Origin: CAXBNB01 sp040151475
GTDB lineage: Bacteria; Bacteroidota; Bacteroidia; Cytophagales; Cyclobacteriaceae
Direction: 5' to 3'
DNA length: 63,914 nucleotides
NCBI RefSeq assembly: GCF_040151475.1
Contig: NZ_JBDKWG010000096.1
Span: 1 to 63,914 of the forward strand
Shown: piece after piece, positions 34,323 to 43,046 of the stretch
How the letters are laid out: the number at the start of each line of letters is the position of its first letter
Numbering within the stretch: the first letter of the stretch is position 1
Made by a program: the position numbers and the translations under genes
Notes under the pieces: generated by a model
What the model was told of the DNA's origin: nothing
Database searches by the model: none
What the model saw: only the letters and a program-made list of their open reading frames with translations

Positions 34323-35003
34323 TTGGAATACGAAAAACTTGAATACTTTCTTTCACAACCACGCTTACAGCGATTTTTAATTGCCGCTGGTGATTCTAAA
34401 ACCAAAGCACAACAGCTTTATAGAATTAACCTGTGAGTAAGTCAAGCGTTTTATCCGATTCTCAACTTATTCGAAATTTTTCTTCGAAACTCTGTGAACT
34501 ATCAGATTACTGCACACTTCGCCAACCCGAACTGGATAATTAACGAGAAACATGGATTTATGGATGACTCTTCTCTTACACCATCAAGATATTACCTAAG
34601 AAATTCAGTTAATAAGGCAGAAAGAACTATTCGAAGAAAAGGAGGGGTAATATCTTCAGGCAAAGTAATAGCTGAACAGTCTTTCGGATTTTGGACTTCA
34701 TTATTTGAACCCCATCATTACCGATTAATTGGAGGTGTAACTATTCGTTGTTTTCCAAACAAACCTAATGGAGTAAATAGAAGCATAATATCTCAAAAAT
34801 TGAATAGGATTAGAGAATTTAGAAACCGAGTTTATCACAATGAGCCGATTTGTTTTAATGGCTCCAATATTGACTTTGGTAAAGTCGAAAATATCCGAGA
34901 CGAAATATTTGAAATGTTAGCTTGGGTTGACTCAGACTTATCAACGTATGCTGAATATTTCAACGGAATTAAAACCAAAATTGATCAGGTAAACAACATT
35001 TAA
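34323..35003 (+). pseudogene. Abi-family (HEPN) protein gene with an internal stop
   Basis: Reading from a TTG at 34323: EYEKLEYFLSQPRLQRFLIA, then AQQLYRINL, a TGA stop, then VSQAFYPILNLFEIFLRNSV, continuing to 35003. The fit across the stop is exact in frame, and relatives carry a residue here (typically Arg), so a CGA-to-TGA change is likely. The C-terminal part has FRNRVYHNEPI, the R-x4-H motif of HEPN ribonucleases. Abi_2/AbiD-F-like proteins abort phage infection by RNA cleavage. The piece downstream of the stop could still be made from the GTG at 34494 (169 residues, keeping the HEPN motif). Confidence 0.75.
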
Positions 35004-35138
35004 CGCATCTAACAAATACTTCCATAAACTAACTGAGCTACTTGCAAAGGCTGGTGAGATAAGATACTTTTATACATATTTGAAAAAAGTCCAGCATACG
35101 GGTGATAGTTGGGCGTTTCAATAAACAATGGAAGCTGA

Positions 35139-35597
35139 ATGAGTAAGAAAATCGAGCAAATAAAAAATGTAAGACTCTTTATATTGGATCAAATCAAGGA
35201 TTTGTCGCCAAAGCAATTAAACAAAATTCCGGAGGGATTCAACAATAATGTTATTTGGAACTTGTCTCACATTATTTCTGCACAACAAAGTGTTTGTTAC
35301 GTTCGAGCCAATTTACCTTATGTTGTTGAGGATAAATATTTTTCCTCCTACCAACCATCCACGAAACCTGAAGATTTTATTGACAGTTCAGAGATTGAAA
35401 ATATCAAAGAACTGTTTATTACCTCAATTGAAACTTTCGAGAAAGACCATAAAGAAGATTTATTCGCCAATTATACTCCATGGCTGGCAAAGCCCTATGG
35501 GATAAAGGTTTCAAATATTGAGGATGCAACGGACTTTTTAATGTTCCACGAAGGGCTACATGCAGGATATGTCATTGCATTAAAGCACCTTTTGTAG
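35139..35597 (+). CDS. DinB-family protein
   Basis: A 152-residue four-helix-bundle protein of the DinB/YfiT type. Metal ligands fit: His in NLSHIISAQQ (about 47) and the pair in FHEGLHAGYV (about 138-142), the triad these proteins use to bind a divalent metal. They act as thiol transferases or stress proteins, and many are uncharacterised. The gene ends 1 bp before the convergent ThuA-like gene. No operon partner. Confidence 0.8.
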   Translation: MSKKIEQIKNVRLFILDQIKDLSPKQLNKIPEGFNNNVIWNLSHIISAQQSVCYVRANLPYVVEDKYFSSYQPSTKPEDFIDSSEIENIKELFITSIETFEKDHKEDLFANYTPWLAKPYGIKVSNIEDATDFLMFHEGLHAGYVIALKHLL

Positions 35598-35598
35598 T

Positions 35599-36519
35599 TT
35601 ATTTAAACCCTCCAGCAGAATCATCGCACTTGAAGTCACCAAGAACATACTGCATCCCATCTAGGAAAAACTTTAACATTCTGGGGTCTTCAAAGGTCTG
35701 CGCATTATGAGATGGTGATGAATAAAACACCCGACCTTTTCCATGCCTTTTTATCCAGGAAACATATTTGATCTGCTCATCAATTTCTTTCTTTCCTTTA
35801 TTAAGTTTAGAAGTATCAATGTACAACAATGGACGAAAGTTCTTTTCTGAGTAAGCATTTTTGAATAGATATGGCTCGTCTCTATGAACAAAGGCTTTGC
35901 CGTCAAAAGCACTTACCAAAGGATGATCCGGATCTACTAACTCTAAAGAAAGATTCTGCTGAGCAGGGTGGTAATCGAAACTTCCACCAATCATTTCACT
36001 AAACGGCATTGAGTTGTTCTGCATGGTAATCGAACCATGAATCGCCATAAGGCCACCACCTTTTTTTACATATTTCAAAATATTGGCTTCCAACCGGGCA
36101 GCAATCTTAGTCTTCTGAGATTCAGATAAGCTTTCATCCTTATCCAAAATATCTAAGAACATATTTCTTCTGGGACCTACCGAGCAATTGTTGTTCAAAA
36201 CTATGGCATCATATTTTTTCAAACTCTTTGCTTCGAACTTGAAAATATCACTTGATACTTCGACATTGAAGGCTCCTGTCTTTTTTCCCAAAACCTTCAT
36301 CACCTCATCTATATGTGGAGTATCCCAATGCTTGTACCCGGTGATAAGATCAAAAACCAAGACGTTATAATCTTTTGAAGAGGTAACTTCGGTTTTCTCC
36401 GGAGCGGCATCTCTTATTTTTTGCACCCACTCCTCATTCACTGCAAACTCTTTTACTTGTGCATTGACTGCAAACACAGATAATATAATTAAGACACTTA
36501 GTATGACTCTTTTATTCAT
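35599..36519 (-). CDS. ThuA-domain protein, secreted
   Basis: 306 residues from the ATG at 36519, which gives a signal peptide (ILSVLIILSVFAVNAQ); the frame is open 42 bp further but with a poor start. The ThuA (trehalose utilisation) fold is recognised from YNVLVFDLITGYKHWDTPHI, YDAIVLNNNC, KKGGGLMAIHGSI, GGSFDYHPAQQNL and DPDHPLV. This is a glutamine-amidotransferase-like fold seen in secreted sugar-handling proteins of Bacteroidota, often near dehydrogenases and sulfatases. It is convergent with the DinB gene. Substrate unknown. Confidence 0.8.
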   Translation of the reverse strand: MNKRVILSVLIILSVFAVNAQVKEFAVNEEWVQKIRDAAPEKTEVTSSKDYNVLVFDLITGYKHWDTPHIDEVMKVLGKKTGAFNVEVSSDIFKFEAKSLKKYDAIVLNNNCSVGPRRNMFLDILDKDESLSESQKTKIAARLEANILKYVKKGGGLMAIHGSITMQNNSMPFSEMIGGSFDYHPAQQNLSLELVDPDHPLVSAFDGKAFVHRDEPYLFKNAYSEKNFRPLLYIDTSKLNKGKKEIDEQIKYVSWIKRHGKGRVFYSSPSHNAQTFEDPRMLKFFLDGMQYVLGDFKCDDSAGGFK

Positions 36520-36902
36520 GATTTTTTGATTGATATTAAATTGCAATTTACGCATATTCAACTAATCCAATTTGAGTATTAACCCAATAGGGCATATGCA
36601 TTTAAAAACAAACCCTCCTTACCGCACTCCTGACTGCCATCAGTTTAGTGTCATAAGTATCTGATAGTGTGATGGTTTTCTTTTCTCTAAATCAAACAGA
36701 TTTCCTGCTATTTGAGTCAGGTTGAATAGCAAAAATTTAATACCATCTGGTTTGCCGTATAAATCCATTTTCACAAGCAAGATTTAATTCGGATGTTTAT
36801 TTCCTGAAGATCAGCGTAATTCGGATTATTATGCATTAATTTATTAACCTCAGGCAACCAATTGTGGCCGCAGGTGGTATTGACTAATAAAATGATTCTC
36901 CC
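36520..36902. other. Intergenic region upstream of ECF sigma operon, no gene seen
   Basis: About 380 AT-rich bases between divergent genes. It should hold the promoters of the ThuA gene and of the sigma-factor operon, but no clear promoter pair or hairpin could be picked by eye. Confidence 0.45.
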
Positions 36903-37457
36903 TTGTCAAATACTGATCATCTTGAACTAAAGAAATTACTCAAAGCATGTCTGAAAAACAATCGTTCAGCTCAAAAAAAGCTTTACATGAGGTTTTACAG
37001 TTATTCTTTGAGCATCTGCATAAGATACGTCAACTCCAGAGAAGAGGCAGTAGAAGTTATGAATGATGCCTTTATGAAGGTTTTTACTTATTTGAAACAA
37101 TTTGATCTGAACAAGCCATTTCAACCCTGGTTCAGACAAATAATTGTCAATTGTGCGATTGATCATTTTAAGAGGGAAAACAAACACGCCGGACAGGTTG
37201 ATATTGATACTATCATGGAAAAAGGAATAGCCGAATCACAACTGGACAATATCAGCTATGAAGAAATACTCGCTTTGGTCAGGGAATTGCCATCGGCTTA
37301 CCGGGCAGTGTTTAATCTGAGGGCCATCGAAGGATATAAGCATGAGGAAATAGCTAAAATGCTGAACATTACAACCGGCACATCAAAATCCAATTACTTT
37401 AAAGCAAAAAAGAAATTGCAGGAGTACCTGCAGGTTTTTTTTGAAGTAGAAAAATGA
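36903..37457 (+). CDS. ECF-type RNA polymerase sigma factor
   Basis: 184 residues from a TTG at 36903. Region 2 is at about 20-90 (MRFYSYSLSICIRYVNSREE, DAFMKVFTYLKQFD). Region 4 is at about 118-175 (EILALVRELPSAYRAVFNLR, then GYKHEEIAKMLN, the helix-turn-helix). It directs RNA polymerase to a small regulon. The end overlaps the next gene by 4 bp (ATGA), so the two are translationally coupled. The partner gene has the place and topology of an anti-sigma factor. The operon below is its likely target, though no promoter pair was confirmed. Confidence 0.9.
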   Translation: MSNTDHLELKKLLKACLKNNRSAQKKLYMRFYSYSLSICIRYVNSREEAVEVMNDAFMKVFTYLKQFDLNKPFQPWFRQIIVNCAIDHFKRENKHAGQVDIDTIMEKGIAESQLDNISYEEILALVRELPSAYRAVFNLRAIEGYKHEEIAKMLNITTGTSKSNYFKAKKKLQEYLQVFFEVEK

Positions 37458-38743
37458 AAGAAAAGGAAAATAAAAATATTGAGAATTTCTTTAAAAAGAG
37501 ACTGGTATTGAAAGAGTTCTCCTATCAGGAAGCCGATTGGCAAAACCTCAACCAACGATTGGATGCTGCAGGTATGGTTTCAGGTGAGGGTTCTTTTTCA
37601 ATTTCCCCTGTTAAGTTAATCATAGCAGGTGTGGTAATAGGATTTCTGGCATTTTTTGCTGGCTGGTTTATGCATGACAGTCTGCCTGATAGTGGAAGGG
37701 AAGTTGTGAAAAACGAATCGGCGGTATCACCATCTTCTTTAGAAAACCCTGATCAGAATACTCTTTCCGGAGAAAATCCGCAAAACACCAGTAAAGGCCA
37801 CAGTTCAACTCAATCAAATCTTCCTGACAGGGTCACATCTCAATCTCTGGCTAAAAAGAAAAGAGAAAATATGGTAGAAGGATTCCCGGTAGCACAAGCC
37901 GTGCCTTCGGCTCATGACCAAGCTACTCAGGCTTTGGCACAAAGTAGGGAAACAATCAAAGTCCCTCTTTTTATCAACCACAGCATATCATCTAAGGGAA
38001 TGGTAGGCTTTCAGGCTCCTCATTACAAAAAACCGAAGATATCAAGTGACATCCTTTTCCTCCTGAATAATCAGAACACTGCAACAGTACCTCAGCCTGT
38101 CAGTACTATCGAAAGGAAAAATTCAAGATTTTCTGTGGGTATGTCCGTTGCTCCGGACTTCAATAGTGTGGGTATGGGAAAGGACATGATTCTATCGCTT
38201 CGACCTGGGGTCAATCTGTACTATGAAATATTCAATCATTTGTCCATTTCCACAGGACTGTATTACAACAGAAAAAAATATGAAACCGAGGTTGGAGGGT
38301 ATCACCCCCCTACTGGCTACTGGAATGCCAGAACGAACGGAAAGCTCCCTGCCAACATAGATGGCTCATGTGCGGTTATTGACATTCCTGTCAACCTGAT
38401 CTACCAGTGGACGAATAACCCGAAGATCAACTTTGCCGCAAGTGTGGGTATCAGCAACTACATACTTTTGGATGAATATTATGATTTTGAGTTCTCTGAG
38501 GAAAACCCCGAGGCAGATAAAGGCTGGTATACGGATAAAAATTCCGGGGTAATCAGTGGTGTTGGCAATTTGTCCGTGCAGGCAAGTGTACAATTAGGCA
38601 GGCACACAAAACTCCTTTTTGAACCTTATCTAAAGGCTCCATTGAAGAATATTGGGTGGGGTAGAGTAGCACTCTACAGCTCAGGGTTTCAAATTATATT
38701 GAAGCAGAGTTTCCCTGTACGGAGATACAATAGAAAAATGTAA
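37454..38743 (+). CDS. Inner-membrane-anchored protein with C-terminal outer-membrane-type barrel, likely anti-sigma partner
   Basis: A 429-residue protein. A charged cytoplasmic head of about 50 residues (NIENFFKKRLVLKEFSYQEA) is followed by one transmembrane helix (LIIAGVVIGFLAFFAGWFM, about 52-71). A polar Ser/Gln/Asn-rich linker (about 75-210) then leads to an amphipathic strand domain like an eight-stranded outer-membrane barrel (RFSVGMSVAPDFNSVGMGKD, LSISTGLYYNRKKYE, FAASVGISNYILL, GFQIILKQSF). One polypeptide thus seems to join cytoplasm, inner membrane, periplasm and possibly outer membrane. Placed 4 bp inside the sigma gene, the head is the best candidate for holding the sigma factor and the barrel for sensing. 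Confidence 0.7.
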   Translation: MKEKENKNIENFFKKRLVLKEFSYQEADWQNLNQRLDAAGMVSGEGSFSISPVKLIIAGVVIGFLAFFAGWFMHDSLPDSGREVVKNESAVSPSSLENPDQNTLSGENPQNTSKGHSSTQSNLPDRVTSQSLAKKKRENMVEGFPVAQAVPSAHDQATQALAQSRETIKVPLFINHSISSKGMVGFQAPHYKKPKISSDILFLLNNQNTATVPQPVSTIERKNSRFSVGMSVAPDFNSVGMGKDMILSLRPGVNLYYEIFNHLSISTGLYYNRKKYETEVGGYHPPTGYWNARTNGKLPANIDGSCAVIDIPVNLIYQWTNNPKINFAASVGISNYILLDEYYDFEFSEENPEADKGWYTDKNSGVISGVGNLSVQASVQLGRHTKLLFEPYLKAPLKNIGWGRVALYSSGFQIILKQSFPVRRYNRKM

Positions 38744-38762
38744 AAATAAAAAAAACATAAAT

Positions 38763-39557
38763 ATGAAGAAGTCGAGTATATTATTGACAGGAGCCATTGT
38801 ATCACTTATGTGGCTGTCCAACTGCCACGACGAGTCTGCTACACCCAAGAATGATTGTGAAACAAAAGGCCCATCACTGGATTTAGTTTCTACTGTCGAG
38901 CCAGGCTGTGGACAATCAAATGGGAACATTACAGTTGAAGCTTCAGGAGGTGAGGGAGCCTATTCGTACATACTCAATGGTGGGCAAGAGCAGGAATCAG
39001 GAACCTTTGAGGGTCTGTCTTCCAGATCATTTGTAGTGACCGTGACTGATATAAACGGATGTACCGCCGAACTAAATGTTGACCTTCAAAATAAGGATGG
39101 TATCAATATTACTAATGTATCTGTAACTGGCAGTGGATGCGGCACTTCCGAAGGTTCAATATCGGTGAGTGCCTCGGGAAGTATTGAGCCCTACGAATTT
39201 AGCCTTGATGGTAGTCCTTTTTCGTCAGAAGACAGTTTTTCCGGCCTTTCGGCGGATAGTTATGAGATAGTGGCAAGAGATGCTGAAGGTTGTGAAACCA
39301 GCCGAAGTGCCATTGTCACCACAGGTGTCAGTTTGTCCGACGATATCTCACCAATCATTTCTTCCAACTGTGCAGTTTCGGGTTGTCACAACGGGGCACA
39401 GTCACCAACCCTGACCAGTACGTCCGCTATTATTTCCAATGCCTCCAACATAAAATCCTTAACAGCAACTGGTGCCATGCCAAAAGAGGGTTCATTGTCC
39501 AAAGCTGAAATTGATATGATTGCCTGCTGGGTGAATGATGGAGCAATGAATAACTAA
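38763..39557 (+). CDS. SprB-repeat lipoprotein with a cytochrome-like haem motif
   Basis: A 264-residue protein. Lipoprotein-like start (MWLSNCHDE, Cys at about 21). Two SprB-type repeats (PF13573 kind) follow at about 38-105 and 110-190: GCGQSNGNITVEASGGEGAY, FVVTVTDINGCTA, then GCGTSEGSISVSASGSIEPY, YEIVARDAEGCET. The end has CAVSGCHNG, a C-x4-C-H variant of the haem c motif, and AMPKEGSLSKAEIDMIACWV, which looks like the Met-ligand end of a small cytochrome c. It lies 20 bp after the barrel gene and 5 bp before the OB-fold gene. Probably a surface or periplasmic electron carrier. Confidence 0.75.
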   Translation: MKKSSILLTGAIVSLMWLSNCHDESATPKNDCETKGPSLDLVSTVEPGCGQSNGNITVEASGGEGAYSYILNGGQEQESGTFEGLSSRSFVVTVTDINGCTAELNVDLQNKDGINITNVSVTGSGCGTSEGSISVSASGSIEPYEFSLDGSPFSSEDSFSGLSADSYEIVARDAEGCETSRSAIVTTGVSLSDDISPIISSNCAVSGCHNGAQSPTLTSTSAIISNASNIKSLTATGAMPKEGSLSKAEIDMIACWVNDGAMNN

Positions 39558-39561
39558 AAAT

Positions 39562-39975
39562 ATGAAAGTAAAAATTATCCTGACTCTGGCATTGCTTGGT
39601 GGAGTTGTGATAGTAGGTACCATCTATTATCAATTCAACAAGCCAAGAGAAAATGTGGGGAAGGCCAGAACTGATTTTCGAATTTCCGTAAAGGAATTGG
39701 TTACATCTTTTTTAGCGAATGAGAGTCAAGCCAATGAAAAATTTCTCGGTAAAATATTGGAGGTAGATGGAAAAGTGATTCAGTTGATTGAGGAGGAGGG
39801 TTCCAGAGGTATTCTCCTTGAAAGTAGCACCGGGACAGTTTATTGTGCCTGCGAGCAAATTCCTGAGATTAAGATAGGCACGATGGTTTTGGTAAAGGGC
39901 AAGTGCTCCGGTTACCTTATGGATGTCGTATTGAATGATTGTGAGTTGATAAAACAAAACTTAAATGAAGACTAA
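39562..39975 (+). CDS. OB-fold (tRNA_anti-like) exported protein
   Basis: A 137-residue protein with one N-terminal hydrophobic anchor (IILTLALLGGVVIVGTIYY). The OB-fold like PF12869 follows: FLGKILEVDGKVIQLIEEEG, GILLESSTGTVYCACEQIPE, IGTMVLVKGKCSGYLMDVVL, NDCEL. Such proteins occur with YceI and cytochrome genes in Bacteroidota; the function is not settled. The last 11 bp overlap the YceI-like gene. Confidence 0.7.
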   Translation: MKVKIILTLALLGGVVIVGTIYYQFNKPRENVGKARTDFRISVKELVTSFLANESQANEKFLGKILEVDGKVIQLIEEEGSRGILLESSTGTVYCACEQIPEIKIGTMVLVKGKCSGYLMDVVLNDCELIKQNLNED

Positions 39976-40513
39976 AGTGGTACTATTTCATGTGATTTAC
40001 TTAATGAGCATGACCAGTTTTGCACAACGACTGATAGATCGGTCAGGCGAGGTAACTTTCTTTTCAGAAGCCCCGGTAGAGAATATTGAGGCTGTCAATA
40101 AACAGGCTCTTTGCGCCATGGATTTATCCAATGGAAATATTGCAGCTTCTATGCTTATGAAGAGTTTCAGGTTTAAAAAGGCACTCATGGAGGAGCATTT
40201 CAATGAAAACTATGTGGAATCAGGGAAGTTTCCCAAATCAACATTTAAAGGGTCAATAGAAAACTTTGATGCTACGGAATTTCAGGAGAAAGGAGCATTT
40301 ACCAAAACAGCAAAAGGCGAAATTACCATTCATGGTATTACTCAGCCTCTGGAGACTGAGGTGTCCTTTCGAGTGGATGCTGACCTGATCAGTGCAGAAA
40401 CTAAATTCATGCTCCTAATAGCCGATTTTGATATAAAAATTCCTTTAGCAGTGGTTAATAACATTGCTGAGGAAATAAAAATAAATGTATCTTTTCAATT
40501 TAGCCGACCATGA
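39965..40513 (+). CDS. YceI-family protein
   Basis: A 182-residue protein with a signal peptide (VIYLMSMTSFAQ). YceI lipocalin-like features: GEVTFFSEAPVENIEAVNKQ at the start, MKSFRFKKALMEEHFNENYV, KFPKSTFKGSI in the middle and KGEITIHGITQPLETEVSFR near the end. YceI proteins bind isoprenoid or polyprenyl lipids in the periplasm. Overlaps of 11 bp with the upstream gene and 4 bp with the downstream gene make it part of a tightly coupled operon. Confidence 0.85.
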   Translation: MKTKVVLFHVIYLMSMTSFAQRLIDRSGEVTFFSEAPVENIEAVNKQALCAMDLSNGNIAASMLMKSFRFKKALMEEHFNENYVESGKFPKSTFKGSIENFDATEFQEKGAFTKTAKGEITIHGITQPLETEVSFRVDADLISAETKFMLLIADFDIKIPLAVVNNIAEEIKINVSFQFSRP

Positions 40514-41388
40514 TCCAACCGAAATACATCCTAATTATATTAAGCCTTTTCACAACACAGACCCTTTTCGCCCAGGATGATCTGCTTGATATGCTGGAAA
40601 AGGAGCAAGAAGAAGTACCGGAGTTTGCCACAGCTACCTTTAAAGGAACACGTATCATCAATGGGCATTCCATTGAAACAAGACATAAGGGTACATTAGA
40701 TTTTATCATTTCCCATAGATTTGGTGAGCTTAACCGTGGATGGTATGAGCTCTGGGGCCTGGATCAGTCAAATATCCGCCTGGGCCTGGAGTACGCCCCA
40801 ACAGAGAATCTGTACATCGGACTTGCCCGCAATTCCTATGAAAAAACTTACGATGGGTTTGCTAAATACCTTGCTTTGAAACAAAAGTCGGAAGGTGGAA
40901 TGCCAGTTTCGGTAGCTGTGTTTGGCTCAATGGCATTGAAGACCCTGAGAAACCCTTCACAGGATTTGGATTTTCAGGATAAATTAGCTTTTACAGCTCA
41001 ACTACTCATTGCAAGAAAATTCAACAACAGATTTTCCCTTCAGGTCACTCCAGGTTTAATTCACTACAATTTGGTTAAACCTATATACACAAAAAATGAC
41101 TGTATTGCTGTGGGCGTAGGCGGCAGGTATAAAGTCACCAACCGGATATCAGTTAATGTAGAATACTTTTACCAGGCACAGGCCATTGGACCGGCTACTT
41201 ACAACCCCATAGCTATAGGAGTAGATATAGAAACAGGCGGACATGTTTTTCAACTGCAACTGACCAATGCCACAGCGATGATCGAAAAGGGATTTATCGG
41301 TGAAACAGAGAACAATTTTTTCAACGGTGACATTCATTTTGGATTCAACATTAGCCGAACGTTTCAACTGAAGAAGGAAACAAAATGA
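40510..41388 (+). CDS. DUF5777-family outer-membrane barrel protein
   Basis: A 292-residue protein with a signal peptide (IILSLFTTQTLFAQ). DUF5777 marks are visible: ATFKGTRIINGHSIETRHKG, LDFIISHRFGELNRGWYELW, GLDQSNIRLGLEYAPTENLY, NSYEKTYDGFAKYLAL. It ends as a barrel (NGDIHFGFNISRTFQLK). Its place after YceI and a haem lipoprotein fits a small respiratory or lipid-linked module. Last gene of the sigma-factor operon. Confidence 0.85.
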   Translation: MIQPKYILIILSLFTTQTLFAQDDLLDMLEKEQEEVPEFATATFKGTRIINGHSIETRHKGTLDFIISHRFGELNRGWYELWGLDQSNIRLGLEYAPTENLYIGLARNSYEKTYDGFAKYLALKQKSEGGMPVSVAVFGSMALKTLRNPSQDLDFQDKLAFTAQLLIARKFNNRFSLQVTPGLIHYNLVKPIYTKNDCIAVGVGGRYKVTNRISVNVEYFYQAQAIGPATYNPIAIGVDIETGGHVFQLQLTNATAMIEKGFIGETENNFFNGDIHFGFNISRTFQLKKETK

Positions 41389-41774
41389 TCAGTTCATTTT
41401 GTTGATACTGTTTTCGGGCAGTCGTGCTTTTCTATCTATTCTTACGAGCCTTTTTCAGGGCTTTTTTGTCTGTCTCCATAAAAAAGAAACTCAGGCCACT
41501 TTGTTTCTTCAAACTAAGACAGTTTTGTTGAGAATGGGACGTACTTGCGCATTGAAATCAATTTCTTTCTTACCAGAACAGGATGAAAGAAATATAAATC
41601 CAGGATAAAGTACAGCCGTCCACGGTACGTCTCTTCAGTCATTGGCGGACAGGCTACACCACCTATTCTAAAAAAAAAACAATCTCGTATTGAACCAATC
41701 AATTTTTATTCAAATCCTTTTATGAGAGATGCCGTTACATGTGTATTATAAATTGAAAGCATAACGGAAAAGGA
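41389..41774. other. Intergenic region, no gene seen
   Basis: 386 bp. A weak hairpin with a T run lies at about 41446-41467 (AGCC then GGCTTTTTT), perhaps the end of the DUF5777 operon. Before the next gene AAAAGG stands six bases ahead of the ATG. No other structure was found. Confidence 0.4.
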
Positions 41775-42788
41775 ATGAAAGCAATAGGATTTAAACAATC
41801 ATTACCCATTACAGAAAAGGACAGCTTTATAGAATTTGAAACAGAAAAACCAAACCCAACAGGATACGATCTGTTGGTGAAAATATCAGCCATATCAGTC
41901 AACCCAGTTGATTTTAAGATCAGACAAAACTCCGCTAAAGACACTGTTCTCGGCACTCCCAAAATCATTGGATGGGATGCAGTAGGTACAGTAGAGTCAG
42001 TTGGCGATAAAACTTCGAGATTTAAGGTCGGAGACGAGGTATATTATGCCGGAGACATTACCAAAAGTGGAAGCAATACCGAATACCAACTCATCGATGA
42101 GCGCATCGCAGGCCATAAGCCTAAAAACCTGACAATAGCTGAAGCTGCCGCCATTCCACTTACAGGACTGACCGCTTGGGAATCACTTTTTGACCGCATC
42201 AAGGTAAACCCTGAAACTGACAAGGGAAAAACAGTTTTGATCTTAGCAGGAGCCGGAGGTGTTGGGTCTATAGCGATACAAATCGCAAAAAAAGTGGCAG
42301 GACTTACCGTAATCGCTACAGCATCACGCCCGGAATCTGAAAGCTGGTGCAGGGAACTGGGTGCTGATTACGTGGTAAACCACCATGACCTCAAAGCCGA
42401 ACTGGAAAAAACAGGGCACAGTCAGGTGGACTATATCCTGGATTTTGTGGATATCAATGGCTATTGGAAAACCATAGCGGAAATCATCAAACCACAAGGG
42501 CATATCGTTTCCATTATCGGTAGCAGCGATCCATTGAATCTTGTTTTACTCAAAAGCAAGAGTGTGTCCTTTTCCTGGGAATTGATGTACACCCGCTCCA
42601 TGTTCACCACAGATGACATGGACAGGCAGCATCAAATCCTAAATAAAATAGCTGATTTACTGGATGACGGAACGTTAAAAACAACACTAACAACTACTTT
42701 AGAAGGATTTACTGTTGAAAATCTTAAAGAAGCTCATAAAATGCAGGAATCAGGAAAAACCATTGGTAAAACGGTAATTGAATATTAA
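41775..42788 (+). CDS. Zinc-type alcohol dehydrogenase-like (MDR) oxidoreductase
   Basis: A 337-residue MDR protein. N-terminal GroES-like fold (VNPVDFKIRQNSAKDTVLGT, GDEVYYAGDI), then a Rossmann NADPH site with LILAGAGGVGSIAIQIAKKV (about 153-172) and the end motif ESGKTIGKTVIEY. It lacks the usual zinc Cys cluster, as do the quinone-reductase-like members, so it is likely an NADPH-dependent reductase of enones or quinones. A good Shine-Dalgarno (AAAAGG) precedes the ATG. It stands alone, 258 bp from the next gene. Confidence 0.85.
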   Translation: MKAIGFKQSLPITEKDSFIEFETEKPNPTGYDLLVKISAISVNPVDFKIRQNSAKDTVLGTPKIIGWDAVGTVESVGDKTSRFKVGDEVYYAGDITKSGSNTEYQLIDERIAGHKPKNLTIAEAAAIPLTGLTAWESLFDRIKVNPETDKGKTVLILAGAGGVGSIAIQIAKKVAGLTVIATASRPESESWCRELGADYVVNHHDLKAELEKTGHSQVDYILDFVDINGYWKTIAEIIKPQGHIVSIIGSSDPLNLVLLKSKSVSFSWELMYTRSMFTTDDMDRQHQILNKIADLLDDGTLKTTLTTTLEGFTVENLKEAHKMQESGKTIGKTVIEY

Positions 42789-43046
42789 ATCAGCAAGCCT
42801 TCAACCATCCTTGAAAGAGGACGTACAATAGGGCTATCGCATTTAAAAATTCTTACCGCCTCCTATCTTAGGTTTATTGTGGCTTTAATAGGTATTGCAA
42901 AAAGATTCCTCCAAAGTCGGAATGACAAGGTGACTATTTGCATAGCCCGACAACTAAGACAACTGGTAAAGAGGTATTGTTTTTAAATTCGATAAACTTA
43001 CATACAATCACTATACAATAACAAAAACAGTTTAAAACAGAAAAAA

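Noticed and set aside
41399..41608. 69-codon frame after the DUF5777 gene
   Set aside because: Low-complexity sequence in an intergenic gap, no ribosome site, no family likeness.
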